A stretch of DNA of 64,000 bases, taken from Prorocentrum cordatum. Its lineage: Eukaryota > Sar > Dinophyceae > Prorocentrales > Prorocentraceae. A program made the translations under genes and the position numbers. The notes beneath the pieces are model-generated. The model was not told the DNA's origin and made no database searches. It saw nothing but the letters and a program-made list of their open reading frames with translations. Location: positions 37,474-101,473 of the forward strand of contig CAUYUJ010001413.1 of NCBI GenBank assembly GCA_963575745.1, given 5' to 3'. The first letter of the stretch is position 1. Each line of letters begins with the position of its first letter. Shown here one piece after another: positions 51,090 to 60,991 of the stretch.

Positions 51090-52739
51090 AGGGTGGTCGT
51101 ATAGGTATACGTGTGTGTGTGTATATTTATAAGCATGCATGTATATACATGCACAAAATTGTTGCGTCGGCGGCTGGGCAGTAGGCGACTGCGCTGGCGA
51201 TGAAACGCATGGGCGGGGCCCCCTTGGAGCGAATTGCGCCGCCATGCAAGAAGGGGGGGGGCGGCTGGGCCCGCCGCTCGGCACGCGGCGGCCGCTGCGC
51301 AACTGGGCCCGGGGCGGCGGGGCCCAGCGCGGAAAAACAAATCTCGGGTGACGAGTGCGTAGCGGGGTCAAATCCGAGGCTGCTCAACGCCATCGCGGGC
51401 CCGTTGGGGGCCACGGGGCCGCGGCGCCAGCGGCGAGCGGCAGGACTGGGCCCGGGGCCGGCGCGGGCGTCGGCAGCTGGCGGCAAAGGGCGGCGTCAGC
51501 GGGGCCGGCAGCGCCATTGCGGCGCGGAGCGAGGGGGGGCGAGCGAGAGGGAGGAGGCGAACCGGGAGGAGGACGCCCCGCCAGCGGGCCCACAGGTGGG
51601 GCGGCATGCGCCAGGAGGGCGGCGCGAAGGCCAGCGGGTGGGAGGGGGCGAACAGGGAGGAGGACGCCCCACCAGTGGGCCCACAGGTGGGGCGGCATGC
51701 GCCAGGGGGGCGGCGCGAAGGCCAGCGGGTCATTGGCGAGTGGGGCCACGGCGCTGATGTGTCAGGCGCGCAACGAACTGTTGCAAGTCGGTGGTGTGAC
51801 GGCGCGCCTCCGAAGGGGCATGGAGGTGCGCCGGCGCCCGGGCGGCTGGCGCGGCTGGGGCGCCTAGGCGGCGCGGGCGGGCGCGGGTTTTCACGTCGAG
51901 CGTCCGCGCCGCATCTTAATGGCGCGGCGGCCCTCGCAGCCCGCTCGGCACGCCGCGAAAGCTGCGCGCATTAGTGCAGCGTCGCGCGGGCGTCTGGCGA
52001 GAAATCCATGTAATTCATATAGCGCGCTTCCTCCCTGCGGGGCCCGGCGCGTCGGAAAGTCGAGCGCTGCGCAGCTGACTCGTGGAAAACAAGAGCCACC
52101 GCGCGGAAGCAAAGCGTTCCGACAGTGGCACTCGCGCAGCGGGAATGGGGCGCGGCGCGCGCGACGCGCGATTGATTTGGTTGAAGACGCGTTCGGGGCA
52201 ATACTTCGGCGGGAGATGCCGCGTTAGTTTTTTGTTGTCATCTGAATGGTTTCATTTAGGTTTTGCACATAGGATTGGGCCCGCTGGCTCGCGCGGGCTG
52301 CTTCTTTTTATATAAATGTATTAGTATTATTATTGGTTTCCAATAGTTTTTTTTTTTTTGGCGCGCGTGTTTCGCACATGCCCCGCTCAGACAAACAAAC
52401 GGGGCCGCGTTCCATGGACCAACGAAAAGAACCCCAGTCGCCACCGAGCACAGCATCATCGTGTTTGTTCGGTGCCCGGGGCCGAAGCGCTAGTTGATGC
52501 ATGCCGTCCGTTCCCCATTGATTCCTACGCCTTGCGCATGGGTTAGCAGCGACGATTAGCGAAGAAGCAAGTCGGACAGCGCGCGGCCGACCAGCCGCGC
52601 GAGAAGGCCCGCGCGTTGGCAAGCCCGCCGCAGGGCCGTGACCAGAGCGGGCGAATGTACTAAACATGTGTTTCGCTTTGCGGATATATCACTATGTGCT
52701 TTATGTATTGTGCCAACGACAAATCGTTAATCAACCTGC
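51090..52739. other. GC-rich region without a recognised gene; 91-bp tandem duplication
   Basis: CGAACNGGGAGGAGGACGCC starts copies at 51558 and 51649 that run to about 51740. The offset of 91 bp is not a multiple of three. Around 52225-52345 is an AT-rich island with TATATAAATGTATTAG and a run of T, conspicuous in this GC-rich DNA. ORFs on both strands are alanine/arginine-rich shadows. Confidence 0.5.
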
Positions 52740-54015
52740 CTAAGTCCGCGCGTCATTCATCGTGTCCCTCGTAAGCGCTGCACGCGCGTTCAGCCCCGCC
52801 CCGCCCCGCGCCTCCGCCAGCTCCGCGAGGCAGCGCTCGTCGCGGCGAGCCACGCGGAAAATGTCCTCACGCGCACGGCCTGCGAAGCAACGCATCCTAC
52901 TCGCGATTCGCGAGCGACTGGCCCCGAGGGCGAAGGCAAGCCACGCGACGTCGCACATCGCCGCCCACGACGCCTTCTGCGACGCAGTCTGGTTCGAAAA
53001 ATCAGCGGCGCGGCTGCGCGCGCAACTGCGGGCCCACCGCGGCCGGCGCGCCACGCGCCGCCGCGAACGCCTGCACAAGCCGTTGTATTCCGCGGGCGCC
53101 GCGCACGCGCCGCTGCCTCGACTCCTCCACGCCTGCGAAATACACGACCCCGCGCGGCCGCGCGCCGATGAGCTACCGCGCCGCCCAGCCACTGGACATG
53201 ATCCGAAATCCAGCTTACACGGGGCTGCGCACGGCCACGATGCCTTGCACTTCCCCGAAAATGCCTGCTCAAAACTGCCACGGGGCAACGCAAACAGCCG
53301 CGCCTCCCATCCAGCGGCGCGCGCCTCGATCTCTGCAGGCGACATGTCGCGCGCGTCCACGTCGCCGCACCATCCTGCGCAGGCCGCGCGCGAGCGCGCT
53401 AGGGGGCGCACCTGCTCAATATGCAGTCGCGCCATCGTAATCCGACGGCGGAGTGCACGCCCCCGACTGCAAGTCGCCGAGCGGAGCAGGCCACCGTGCT
53501 CAACGGACGCTGCCGAGCGCCGCGGTTCGATCCCATTCGCGCGGGCACCTGGACTACCTGGGTGACTGGCGGCAGCGTTCAGCATGTCACGCCAGCCACC
53601 GGCAGCGTCGCCCGCGACGCGCGAAAATAGGCGCCGAAAACCCAAGGGAGCGGTGCACTTGGTAACGTCGCGGGGGCACCCTCCAGCGAAGACTCGCTGC
53701 AAAATTCGGAAGTGGGCCATTGTGTACGCCGCCTGCGTCGCGCGGCCGGCCACGAGACCAGCGCGCGCCCCTCCGCCCGTCCTCGTTCAATTCTTCCCGC
53801 AATATCGACGCCGCGAGGTCATGCTCGAGACGAGCAGCGGCGACCCGCCCGAGGCGTTGCACCGTGGCGCGGTCGTCGGCGACCAGCGCGGGCGTCGCGC
53901 GCTGCTGGGCTGCCACGCCGCCAATCATCGCACCTGCCCCATCGGGGAAAACAGGCTGCGCGGTGGCTGCGCCCGCCAGCAGGGCGCAAGCCATTGCGCG
54001 CGCTGCAGTGAGCAT
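52740..54015 (-). CDS. Possible unrecognised coding remnants (low confidence)
   Basis: Two minus-strand frames have a more natural composition than their antisense. At 52740-53753, MSPAEIEARAAGWEARLFAL and SWAAMCDVAWLAFALGASRS are the best stretches. At 53587-54015, a start with MLTAARAMACALLAGAATAQ resembles a signal peptide. No family, catalytic motif or partner was recognised. In GC-rich DNA long frames arise by chance, so both may be spurious. They could be remnants of the DIRS-type elements found further right. Confidence 0.2.
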
Positions 54016-54961
54016 ACCAAGCTGGCAACCCGCGCGCAGCTCGATGCGCTCGTCTCGACGATCACTCCATTGCCGCGCTGAGAGCCCCGGCGACTTGCCG
54101 CTCGCGGAGCGAGGCCACCGCGCGAAAATCGCGCACCGAGGCCCTCGCCGAGGCGGCGCGGCCGCGCCGCTCCGCGCGTGCCACCAGCACGCGCCACATC
54201 GCGCAGCGAGGCTCCACTCCCTTGGCGGCGCGAAATCCCAATGCGAAAACTGCTAGGCGCGACGCAGACGCGCTGTCCCCGCGCGCGCCGATCTGCGCGG
54301 AGCCTCTACCGCCCCCACCAGCAAATGCCCCCCCCCCGGCCCCCTGGCGCGCCGCCCGAGGGGGTGCTCCGCGGGATGGTTGCAACGGAATCCCGGTCAA
54401 TGCTGCGGAGCCGCCGTGACTTCTGCGGGGCCCACGGGAAACCTGCATAACCGCCAGGAGACCAACAGCAGTGGGCGAATCTGAAGGAACTCCAAGCATA
54501 TCATGGAACTCTGGAGGGTCGAAAGGAGTCGCAAGGACACCTGCAGAATCTCAAGGGGACCGGCGCCGCAAACAATGAGGAATGAAACTGACGGGGTGCT
54601 GCCCACAGGGGCGCGGGCGCGCAAATGCACCCGGAAACAAACTGCTTGCTGGCCCTTGAGCGGGAAGGCATTCTGAGACGTGTTGAGGGGGGCGAAGCGC
54701 GGGCAACGTTCTTTCACTTCTCCCGCGAGAGGTCTAGCAGGCCCCGTCCTCGGCGATCCCCCTGCGGCAGTTCCGACATGGGGCGGGTTGCCAAACCCCG
54801 CGAGGGCGCGCCAATGGCGCCTCATCCAGGAAGCTGCCGTTAAACATAAATGATGGCGTCGGAGGCCGCGCCAAAGCAGCGCGACAACATGCTGAATATC
54901 GTCGGGGGGGACGGAATAATATGACAATGCTAAGAACTATGGGGCGATAGAAGAGCCGCGC

Positions 54962-55354
54962 TTGAAACGGGCGGCGGGGGACGTGGAGAAGCACCAACAG
55001 AAGAAGCGCAAAAGGGAGGGGCACGCGAACCGATCGACGATCCAGGGGGCGCTACAAGCCGTTCGGAAAGATCGTAGTCGACGAGAAGGCGGCGATGCCG
55101 ACGCTTACGTCACGGGGGAAAATATCGCCAAGGGCTGCCTGGCGCCGCACAAAGCAGGGAAGCGCACTGGCAACCAGCCGTTCATGACGTGCAATGCCAT
55201 GGCCAAGAGGGTCGAGCTCATGCACCTCGAGGGCGGCTTCGACGAGTTCAGCCGCATGATCGACACTGCCGACTTCGAGGAGCGCCGCGGGCGCCGCGGC
55301 CTGCTGGCAACCCTGGCAACCCCTTCGCCGACGCCGCGACTGGTGGGGGGATAG
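54962..55354 (+). CDS. Small unrecognised ORF (low confidence)
   Basis: A 130-residue frame with a Lys/Arg-rich start (EKHQQKKRKREGHANRSTIQ) and a balanced middle (AYVTGENIAKGCLAPHKAGK, VELMHLEGGFDEFSRMIDTA). This composition is less biased than surrounding frames and the antisense frame is less natural. It may be an exon or element remnant. No motif identifies it, and no neighbouring gene is co-oriented. Confidence 0.3.
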   Translation: MKRAAGDVEKHQQKKRKREGHANRSTIQGALQAVRKDRSRREGGDADAYVTGENIAKGCLAPHKAGKRTGNQPFMTCNAMAKRVELMHLEGGFDEFSRMIDTADFEERRGRRGLLATLATPSPTPRLVGG

Positions 55355-55770
55355 CGCCCAGCCGGCCAGCAACCGAATTGGCAAGCGATGGAGCACAATG
55401 CTGCAGTCGTGGTTGCCAGAGCCGGGCGAGAAAAAGCTCGGCCTAACGGTTGGCTGCAGGTAAGAAACGATCCAGGCCAGAGGCTAGAGGTGACGGCCAA
55501 GGATTGCGCCAGGCTGCTATGGCCGCAGCATGGCCTGGACAGGGGCGCGACCCGTGGGAACCTCAAGCTGAAGCATGATAAGGCGATTGGGGGGGCAAGG
55601 CTACCAACGCATCAAGACGGCCTATAAAATTGGCACGCACGATGGCGACGCTCCAGCCCCCTCGGGACCTCGAGGTGTCCTGCGAAGCGGCTCGCCGCGG
55701 CATGAGTTTCACGACCTCCCTGGGCTAGTAAAGTGAACCATCGGAAGGGGATTGGATCGAATCATAACAA

Positions 55771-55991
55771 TAATCTACGCGCTCACCTTAGCTACTAGAC
55801 TGGGTCCGAGGGACCAAAAGCATTGTTTTTGGCTGGTTGGAGTGAACGTAAGGTTTAAGGTGAGAGAGAGCGGGTTTCCATAGGGAACAACATTGGGGCG
55901 GCTGGAGCCGCTCTCCCCCAAGGAGGGATGCATCCCCATGACGGGAGGCCGACCGACCGAGGGGCGATGCATCCCTCTGGCCGATCCCCCC
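55771..55991. repeat. 221-bp direct repeat, copy 1
   Basis: Runs from TAATCTACGCG through ACTAGACTGGGTCCGAGGG to GGCCGATCCCCCC. It is repeated almost exactly at 56363-56583, an offset of 592 bp. Between the copies GAGGGGNGATGCATCCCT phrases recur as a small minisatellite. Confidence 0.9.
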
Positions 55992-56362
55992 CTTGTAACA
56001 GAGGGGAAATGCCTCCCTCATGCGCGACCAACCACGGAGGGGAGATGCATCCCTCATGCGCGAAGTGTCGCGCTCGAGGCTTCGTCGCTTCGCTTACCCT
56101 CTTGGCCCCCCCCCCAGCTTGCTGAATGCAAACCCAGGGCGGGAGGGTGGGAAAAATCAAATCGCAAGGTGAGCGCGGCCACCGCGGCCCGTCGCCCCCC
56201 CTTCCTCGCAGCCCCTCGGCGCGGGCAGCGAAGGGGGGGGCGCCCCCCCCCTCTCTTCGCCCCGGCGCCCCGAGCTGCATGCGCGGGCGACGTTTCCAAG
56301 GTGTCCGCGCGCGTACATTATGAAGCACTCACCCATGCCTGCCCGGGCCTACAGTGCACCCA

Positions 56363-56583
56363 TAATCTACGCGCCCACCTTAGCTACTAGACTGGGTCCG
56401 AGGGACCAAAAGCATTGTTTTTTGCTGGTTGGAGTGAACGTAAGGTTTAAGGTGAGAGAGAGCGGGTTTCCATCGGGAACAACATTGGGGCGGCTGGAGC
56501 CGCTCTCCCCCAAGGAGGGATGCATCCCCTTGACGGGAGGCCGACCGACCGAGGGGCGATGCATCCCTCTGGCCGATCCCCCC
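56363..56583. repeat. 221-bp direct repeat, copy 2
   Basis: Second copy of the segment at 55771-55991, differing at only a few bases. It ends about 100 bp before the RNase H frame of the DIRS-like element, so the pair could be related to that element's terminal repeats. Confidence 0.9.
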
Positions 56584-56679
56584 ACCGCTGCTCACCCCCA
56601 CGCCCCGCTCGCTCACCCAACGCTGTTCACTTACCGAGCAACACAATGTATAACGGCGCGTCGCAGCCACACGTGGGGG

Positions 56680-57639
56680 CTACCCGCGGGCGAAGCGCCA
56701 TGCGCTCTCCAAGCTGCCCGTCCAAATACGACTGTCCACGCCGATTCGCTTTGCTGGAAATCGATGTCGCCTCGCAAACGCGTCACTTCCTAGCTGCCTC
56801 GAAATCCCGTCCGACCAATTGGTCCCCGAAGGCGTGAATTCCCACCACGTGGTGATCGAACGGCGGCTCGCCAAGAATTTAGTGAAAGCAATCGACCGAT
56901 CCAGCGCGGCCGGCACCGCGCAGCCCTTGACGTACGAATGCAGAGAGCTGGTATTGTCTATGAAATACAGCACGCGGCGGTTTGCCAGCCGCTTAGCGTG
57001 GCGCTGGTAGATGATGGGCGGCATCGCGCCCTCACACCGCGCGATGGGCTGGCCGCCCTGCCTCAAGCGCTCCTCACAGTAGCCCCACATGCCCAGCAGA
57101 GCCCCGTCAAAAACGCAGAAGCCAGCTTGCCGATAGCCGTCGGCGCAATCTAACCACACGTACCCCCCTGTCGGCCACGCGTCATTGTCAGCGCGCGCGT
57201 CAGAAGCAATGAGAATCAAAGGCTCGCTTCTCGGCGCGATCTCGGCCACGCGGCTCGGCATGTCTTGCAGAATTATATAAAAGAAATCGAGGGCGCGCGC
57301 CAGGCAGTTGCTCAGGGTCCAAGGCGGCTGATCTGTGTACTGCCGTTGCCTCAGAGCCCCCATGCCTGCTTTGCCCACGCCGTGCCACGCCGCTCTGGCG
57401 ATGAAGTTGAGGAGGCCTCTCAACTTGCTTGCGTCTCCGGGCGTGAGCCTGCCCTCGCTGCGCCTCGCCGCAATGAACGTCTTCGCCTTTTCGACGAGAG
57501 TGTCGCGCGCCCTGAAAGATATGACATTCGAGTCAGCGAAGGGCCGAAGGTGTGCACGACGCCCAGAAAATCGCCGGACGGGCTCATCCTCCTCGTCTTC
57601 GAGGGAGCCACAGGCGTGCCCAACTCCGCGCAAAGGCAC
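56680..57639 (-). CDS. DIRS-like RNase H domain
   Basis: A 319-residue frame: KLRGLLNFIARAAWHGVGKA (RT connection), LILIASDARADNDAWPTGGY (first Asp; SDA is typical of DIRS), CEGAMPPIIYQRHAKRL (Glu region), VLYFIDNTSSLHSYVKGC (D-N-T-S) and WEFTPSGTNWSDGISRQLGS (N-x-x-D-x-x-S-R). These are the four RNase H segments in order. It is preceded in another frame by the RT palm. Confidence 0.75.
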   Translation of the reverse strand: MPLRGVGHACGSLEDEEDEPVRRFSGRRAHLRPFADSNVISFRARDTLVEKAKTFIAARRSEGRLTPGDASKLRGLLNFIARAAWHGVGKAGMGALRQRQYTDQPPWTLSNCLARALDFFYIILQDMPSRVAEIAPRSEPLILIASDARADNDAWPTGGYVWLDCADGYRQAGFCVFDGALLGMWGYCEERLRQGGQPIARCEGAMPPIIYQRHAKRLANRRVLYFIDNTSSLHSYVKGCAVPAALDRSIAFTKFLASRRSITTWWEFTPSGTNWSDGISRQLGSDAFARRHRFPAKRIGVDSRIWTGSLESAWRFARG

Positions 57640-59709
57640 TGTGCGGCCTCCTGACCAGCGCCCCCAGCTGATTCAAAATCAGTAATATTCGCGTCGTCCA
57701 CATACATGGCAAGCAAAAGCGACAACACGCGGCGCTGCACTGCCTGCAGGAATCCTCCCATCGCGCGAACTGCATGACTGACGCGGAGAAACCGAAAAGC
57801 AACGCCCACGCCACCTGGAACCTCCATTCTCCCGTGACAGGATCGCGGACCGCCACGACGTTCAAGCGCAAGTGATCTGGTGCACTGGGACTGAGCGATA
57901 GGCCGACGGCAAATCTTCGCCCCCCGACACGAGCCTCTCGCGGGCCACGTCGGCACCAGCGTCCGCACACGCTTGCCGGACCACCCTCGCATCGATGACA
58001 GGCTGGAATGGCGTACACATTCTTTGCCGCTCACAAAATGCCGTCGCGTCGTTCTGCCTACCCCGACGCCCGTCGTCGATTCTCCTCCTTTTTCCAGAAG
58101 GCTGAATATGGCAAAACGCAGGAATCGGCGCCCACTGCCCCGCGCCGAACTCCGCATCAATGTCCGACTTGCTTCGCAGCGGTGCCGCCCAGCCTTTCTT
58201 GCACTCTTCCTCGCAGCTATCCCAGAGAAATTGGCCCTCCTCACTCGCGCGCTGGCGATCCAGTTCCGCCAGCAAGACTTTGGACTCTCCAAGCAGCGAG
58301 TGCACGGGCATGGGAGCTTCATACTCGGATGGTTCAAAAGCACCCGTATTCTCCATTACGCCAGTGATGCCAAAGCCGGTGACAAAGCGCAACGCCAGCT
58401 TTTGGTCTGGCCACCGCGCGAGCACCACCAGCACGGCAATGAGTCCGGCGTGAATATGCCCCGCCACGGAGCGCACAGTCGGACTCTGCCACTTCAAGAG
58501 CTCCGCCGTGAGGGGCTTGCACCGGCGACTAAGCTCTTGCAGCGCGTGCATGCTGCGCAACCGAAACTCCCTCAAGTCGCGCAGCTCTGCGGCGGTGGAC
58601 TCCGCCGCAAATTTCAAGTCATGCGGAGCAGCAACGTCCTCATCGAACGGTAACTTCCCCCGCTTCGCGAAATCAACCGCGGCGCGGAAATGCTCTTCCT
58701 CATCCCGGCTGTGGCCCAGGAGAGGCGGCAACGCGTGCTTGGCCGAGAGCGCCCCGGCCTGTCGCCCCGCCTCGGCTTCCAGCATGGCAGACGTGCCCTG
58801 GCCTGCCGTGCTGCCAACTGGTCCAGCGATGCTGCGCTCGTCTAGCCACTTTGCGAAATCCACGAACGGCGACTGATTGACTAGATCTTCCAATGACGGA
58901 AAAACAAAACTGCTCAGCCATTCCCTGGGGAACATGCTGACGACGCACTGCCGCAATTGGCGCTGCGACAACATCACGGGGAAGTGCCTCGATACCCGCG
59001 GCGCCTGCGCAAACGAAGACGCGCCGTCGCTCGGCGCCCCGCGCTGATGCGCTCGCGCCTGCGGTGCCGACACATCGGACTCCTGCTCGCCCGATGACTG
59101 CGCTGATTGCGCCTGGCCGAGAACGCGCGCTTGCTGCGCGCGGAAACCTGGCTGGGCGCTGGTGCGCCCGCCTGCGCTGGCGCAAAGAAGCCGTGCTCCG
59201 CTGGACAGGCAACGTGCCCCCCTGCCTCGGCGCTGTCCTCCGCCCTGGCGGGGCCCCTTCAATACTGCGACAACGCGCCCTGCTCCGGGATCGGCGCCTT
59301 GCGGCACACGGCGGCGCAGAGATTCCTCATGCCGCAGACGCGGCCGCTCTTGCTCACGATCATGGAGCATGCGTGCTCCAGATTCTTCGGGCAGGGCTCC
59401 GGGCACGACCCCCGATTGAAATACTTGCACAGCTCCTTTCCGTTCTTGAGGTGGGTCGCCAAACCGGTGCTCGATCCCTTCTGCGCGCCCTTGGTGTTGC
59501 GCTGCCCGCGCCCTGCACCCGCGCCTCCCTGCTGCGCCGCAGGTGGCGGCGGGGCGCCCCGCGGGGCTCCGCGCGCGAAGTCCGCGGCAGGCCGCGCGTC
59601 GGGGGCTGGTGCGAAGCCGCGTGCGGGGATCTCCCACATGTGCTCCCTCCTTTCGAAGACATCCTTGATGATCTTTCCCAGCGACCTGGACGTGCGGCGA
59701 TGCCTGCAC
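57420..59709 (-). pseudogene. DIRS-like reverse transcriptase, split over three frames
   Basis: The long frame 59709-57862 carries the fingers: IPAFCHIQPSGKRRRIDDGR and GEDLPSAYRSVPVHQ (palm motif A). A second frame (58018-57584) supplies VRDPVTGEWRFQVAWALLFG and SVMQFARW. A third (58343-57420) supplies LLLAMYVDDANITDFESAGG (YxDD box) and PSKTRRMSPSGDFLGVVH. All motifs are present once and in order, so one RT has been broken by at least two indels. The upstream half of the first frame is a charged linker with no motif. Confidence 0.7.
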
Positions 59710-60335
59710 GCCGGTGGAACGTTCGCGACACTAGCCCCTCGCAGCTCGCGGATCGCGGCGCGCCTGTCAACCCACTGCTGTCGCTCCTCCTCATCCCGCT
59801 GTTGCAGCCACTGGAGGGCCGGACTCGGGGGAAGGATGGTGGCACACTGTGCGAGCCTCCTGTGGTAGGCGAGCACGACATCCAGCGGCACCTGACGCGC
59901 GACGGACCGCCGGTTGCCGCGCGCGATGCACAGCGTTCGCGCCTCGACGTAATCCGTGCTGTCGCGATCCATTGCCTCTGGTTCCGCTGGCTGCGGATCC
60001 AACTGGACGACGCCTGCACGCGCCGCGCGCGCTGGAAACGCCAGCGTCGCGATGCACAGCGCGCTGTTGCGCCTGCACGCGCGTACGCCAGCATCAGTGT
60101 GTGATGCAAATTGACATACGTTGCCACGTCTCTGCGCGGTTCCGTGTCGAATTCGTTCGCTTGCTCCCCTGTGACGAGGACAAGCCCCTCCGCAATGCGC
60201 TGCCGCTTCCTCGTCATGGTCAGCTGATACGTCAACGTCTTCACGCGGAAAACCGAATGCACCTGCGGACGCGCGCGAGAACGACCGCGCGGAGACGCGC
60301 GCAGCGCGCACAACGCCAACGCGTGCCTGCAGCAA
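59259..60335 (-). pseudogene. DIRS-like gag with CCCH zinc finger, C-terminal part
   Basis: Text such as DYVEARTLCIARGNRRSVAR and ILPPSPALQWLQQRDEEERQ is followed by a Gly/Ala/Pro-rich linker. The finger GKELCKYFNRGSCPEPCPKN, EHACSMIV and RVCGMRNLCAAVC form a CCCH-plus-cysteine module often seen before the RT in dinoflagellate DIRS elements. An overlapping frame (60319 down) carries LTYQLTMTRKRQRIAEGLVL and ATYVNLHHTLMLAYARAGA, the preceding gag segment, so another indel lies near 60080. Confidence 0.65.
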
Positions 60336-60371
60336 ACGCCGCGACAGCTACTTTGAGATTCTGCTCACCAA

Positions 60372-60832
60372 GTGATCGCACGGCTCAGTCTTGACCCCGA
60401 ACCCCAGGCGATACCTCGCGTAAAACTTGGCGCGGATGTCTTTCAGGTCACTGTTGGGCAGGAGCGCATCGAGGTCATCATCCTCGACGCCACGCTTCTT
60501 CCGCGTGTCGGAGATCGTTTCGGCCTGCCTCGCCGCGGTCCAGGCCTGGCGCAGCCGCGACGCTTGAATCCCTGGAAAGAAAGGCCCTCGATCTTTTCGA
60601 TTACCTTGGTTTCGACCTCCTGCTCCGACGTGAAGAAGTGTGTGAAATCAGCCATGCTCTCGAGGCCCGCGACTGACACCAAGTGGGTGGCCACCTTGGG
60701 GTCCAACCGGAACGCGTTGCACAAAAGCGTAAACAGCTGTTCCGCGGCCTCGCGGCCTCCCGACACAGACGGCAGCTGCAACGCCTGCCCGCCGATCGAA
60801 AGCGCCATCGCGCACGTGAGGACAAGTCGCAA
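60372..60832 (-). pseudogene. DIRS-like gag N-terminal part
   Basis: Begins within ALQLPSVSGGREAAEQLFTL and continues with VATHLVSVAGLESMADFTHF and SEQEVETKVIEKIEG. After a frame change near 60520 it reads DDDLDALLPNSDLKDIRAKF and ARYRLGFGVKTEP, ending at a stop near 60353. This resembles the start of gag-like proteins of dinoflagellate DIRS elements. It is recognised from general pattern only. Confidence 0.5.
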
Positions 60833-60991
60833 CGCCTCGCGCCCTCAAGATCGCTGGCACGTCTGCTCGCGCGCTGAAAGCAGCGGCTTGCGCATGGCGT
60901 GCGCTGGCGTTATTGCGCGCTGCAACATGCGCTCACAAACTGCTGATGCAGCAAAATTCGCGGACATGGCCACGCCGCACCGCTTGTGCGC

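Larger units (their letters stand above)
56680..60900 (-). mobile_element. DIRS-like retroelement, gag-RT-RNase H part
   Basis: Minus-strand order is gag (60832-59259), RT (about 59000-57420) and RNase H (57639-56680), connected by several frameshifts. The gag CCCH finger and the RT/RNase H text are of the DIRS type common in dinoflagellates. The tyrosine recombinase expected at the 3' end of a DIRS element is not found downstream (below 56680) but lies upstream at 60992-63451. Termini were not identified. Confidence 0.7.

Noticed and set aside
53019-53030. A GCGCAACTGCGG outside the giant element
   Set aside because: A single near-match in very GC-rich DNA; not evidence that the family extends beyond the element.
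55771-56583. Pair of LTRs around a small retroelement
   Set aside because: Only 371 bp lie between the copies, with no coding content, and no primer-binding or polypurine features are evident.
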